Under the pieces are notes generated by a model. The model saw only the letters and a list, made by a program, of their open reading frames with translations. It was not told where the DNA came from and ran no database searches. The translations under genes were made by a program, and so were the position numbers. From Gammaproteobacteria bacterium (GTDB lineage: Bacteria; Pseudomonadota; Gammaproteobacteria; Pseudomonadales; Porticoccaceae), in assembly GCA_003646355.1 (NCBI GenBank), contig QNFO01000068.1, positions 1 to 6,455 on the forward strand: DNA of 6,455 nucleotides. Direction: 5' to 3'. Of this stretch, positions 5,476 through 6,455 are shown piece after piece. The stretch's first letter is position 1. Each line of letters opens with the position of its first letter.

Positions 5476-6344
5476 GCTGGTACCACTAGTGTTTCGGCAA
5501 AGGTATCCAGCGTTTGCTCCATTTTTTCCAGGCTATCGGCAAAACCCACCAAAATAATCTGCTCGACGCCGAGGTCGGCAAAACGCTTGACCGTATCAAG
5601 ATCACAAGCCATATCGTAGGGTGAAATGGCGATTTCGATATCGCTCAGCGAGCGGTCGTAAGTCGCCAACATCTTCGATAGTTTTTCGAGCCGCTCGGGC
5701 AGTGCTTCCGGCGTCAAACGATAGCCCATCCAGCCCTGACCAAACTCTGCAACACGGCGCAGGGCAGGGTTGCTCTCGCCGCCAAAGAACATCGGCGGGT
5801 GGGGTTTTTGTATCGGCTTTGGCCCTTGTACACATTCGGGTAGTGAATAGTATTCGCCCTCAAAACTGGAGACCTCATCACACCAGAGACTGCGCACCAC
5901 ATGTAGATAGTCTCGAGTGCGGCTACCCCGGTGTTCGAAGGGGACATTCAAGGCGCCGAACTCCTCCGACGACCAACCGGTGCCAATACCAACAATCATC
6001 CGCCCGCCCGAGAGCACATCAACATCGGCCGCCTGCTTGGCCAGATAGACCGGATTGCGCTGAGGCAAAATGGTGATGCCGGTGCCGAGCTTAATAGTAG
6101 AAGTGTGGGCCGCAAGAAAGGTCAGCACAGTGAAGGGTTCAATAATGCCCGTGTCGGCACCAAAGGGCGGTACACCATCGTCACTATAAGGATAGGCCGA
6201 TTCATAGCTGGGGAAGTTAACCACGTGTTCCGCAGCCCAGATATTACTAAAGCCTCGGTCTTCCAGCGCTTTCGCGGTGCCAATAATATATTCCGGCTGT
6301 GAGGCTACCGGGCCACCAAACAGTGTTTGTACGCCAAATTTCAT
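5463..6344 (-). CDS. LLM class (luciferase-like) flavin/F420-dependent oxidoreductase
   Basis: A 293-residue TIM-barrel enzyme of the bacterial luciferase-like superfamily, which uses reduced FMN or F420 to oxidise or reduce small organic substrates. MKFGVQ opens strand 1; WAAEH (36-40) has the family's typical Glu-His. TIKLGTGITILPQRNP (83-98), AKQAADVDVLSGGRM (102-116) and VGIGTGWSSEEF (118-129) form the highly conserved core. FEGEYYSLP (161-169) and GPKPIQKPHPPMFFGGES (174-191) follow. The pattern resembles the Rv2161c-type group often annotated as F420-dependent, but cofactor choice cannot be read from sequence with confidence. AAGGG (6358-6354) lies 9 bases before the ATG at 6344, a good ribosome site. 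It is the first gene of the four-gene minus-strand cluster. Residues 42-68 hold an insert rich in Tyr, Pro and Gly, common in this group near the substrate pocket. Substrate unknown. Confidence 0.93.
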   Translation of the reverse strand: MKFGVQTLFGGPVASQPEYIIGTAKALEDRGFSNIWAAEHVVNFPSYESAYPYSDDGVPPFGADTGIIEPFTVLTFLAAHTSTIKLGTGITILPQRNPVYLAKQAADVDVLSGGRMIVGIGTGWSSEEFGALNVPFEHRGSRTRDYLHVVRSLWCDEVSSFEGEYYSLPECVQGPKPIQKPHPPMFFGGESNPALRRVAEFGQGWMGYRLTPEALPERLEKLSKMLATYDRSLSDIEIAISPYDMACDLDTVKRFADLGVEQIILVGFADSLEKMEQTLDTFAETLVVPAANI

Positions 6345-6416
6345 ACGACTATTCCCTTAAAGTAGGGCCGGTACTTATCGACAGAACAATGAAAATACCA
6401 GCATCAGTTTATTGTA

Positions 6417-6422
6417 ATTATA
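6417..6422 (-). promoter_or_regulatory. Candidate -10 element (TATAAT) for the minus-strand cluster
   Basis: Reading leftward, an exact TATAAT lies about 72 bases before the oxidoreductase ATG, in the AT-rich part of the 111-base upstream flank. The -35 position at 16-18 base spacing is GC-rich and does not resemble TTGACA, so an activator would be needed if this is real. This flank is the only place in the window where a promoter for all four genes could lie. Confidence 0.3.
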
Positions 6423-6455
6423 GGTGCTGAGAGAATTATTCCCGCTGCGGGGCTA
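6423..6455. other. Right-edge non-coding flank with a short GC-rich inverted repeat
   Basis: CCCGC (6441-6445) and GCGGG (6447-6451) are inverted arms around a single T; as a physical hairpin this is four pairs with a CTG loop. AATTAT occurs twice nearby, at 6416 and 6434, spaced 18 bases. The repeat could be the tail of a terminator for a gene to the right, read leftward into the A/T-rich bases, or part of an operator. The window ends too soon to decide, and no coding sequence can be supported here. Confidence 0.2.

Noticed and set aside
5621..6076. A 151-residue plus-strand open frame opposite the LLM oxidoreductase, and another at 5931-6302
   Set aside because: Both are antisense to the conserved core of the oxidoreductase, with Arg/Pro/Ser-rich low-information translations typical of shadows.
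1..6455. CRISPR array, tRNA, rRNA, insertion sequence or integron features
   Set aside because: No regularly spaced repeats, transposase frames, terminal inverted repeats or RNA-gene patterns were seen on either strand.

Overview
The window looks like chromosomal DNA from a gammaproteobacterium, roughly balanced in GC. The left part has the order yicC-gmk-rpoZ-spoT-ridA, which I recall from Pseudomonas-type gammaproteobacteria. Enteric bacteria instead have gmk-rpoZ-spoT-trmH-recG with yicC elsewhere. Protein similarities fit a non-enteric, possibly marine or Cellvibrionales-like lineage, but that placement is inference.

Bases 1-4097, + strand, form a compact core block. It begins inside yicC (a YicC-type RNase, start off the window), then gmk (guanylate kinase), rpoZ (RNA polymerase omega), spoT (bifunctional ppGpp synthetase/hydrolase) and a ridA-family enamine/imine deaminase. 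Gaps are 17 to 70 bases. The block joins guanine nucleotide supply, ppGpp turnover and omega, an RNA polymerase subunit that forms part of a ppGpp binding site. SpoT starts at TTG behind a strong Shine-Dalgarno sequence. It keeps the catalytic residues of both activities but carries an unusual EFKD tetrapeptide in the synthetase domain.

Bases 4127-6344, - strand, hold a convergent cluster of four genes read leftward: an LLM-class (luciferase-like) flavin/F420 oxidoreductase, a DUF1330 protein, a small VOC/glyoxalase-fold protein and a DUF1643 protein. Gaps are 36 to 48 bases, so they are probably one transcript from a promoter in 6345-6455. Three of the four look like small-molecule redox, metal or detoxification proteins, and DUF1643 has no known function. 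No pathway can be named from sequence alone.

There are no tRNA or rRNA genes, CRISPR arrays, insertion sequences or obvious prophage genes, and no gene-free stretch longer than about 110 bases. I did not find a convincing new system. The points most worth checking are the SpoT EFKD motif, the cofactor of the LLM enzyme, and the conservation of the four-gene minus-strand cluster.
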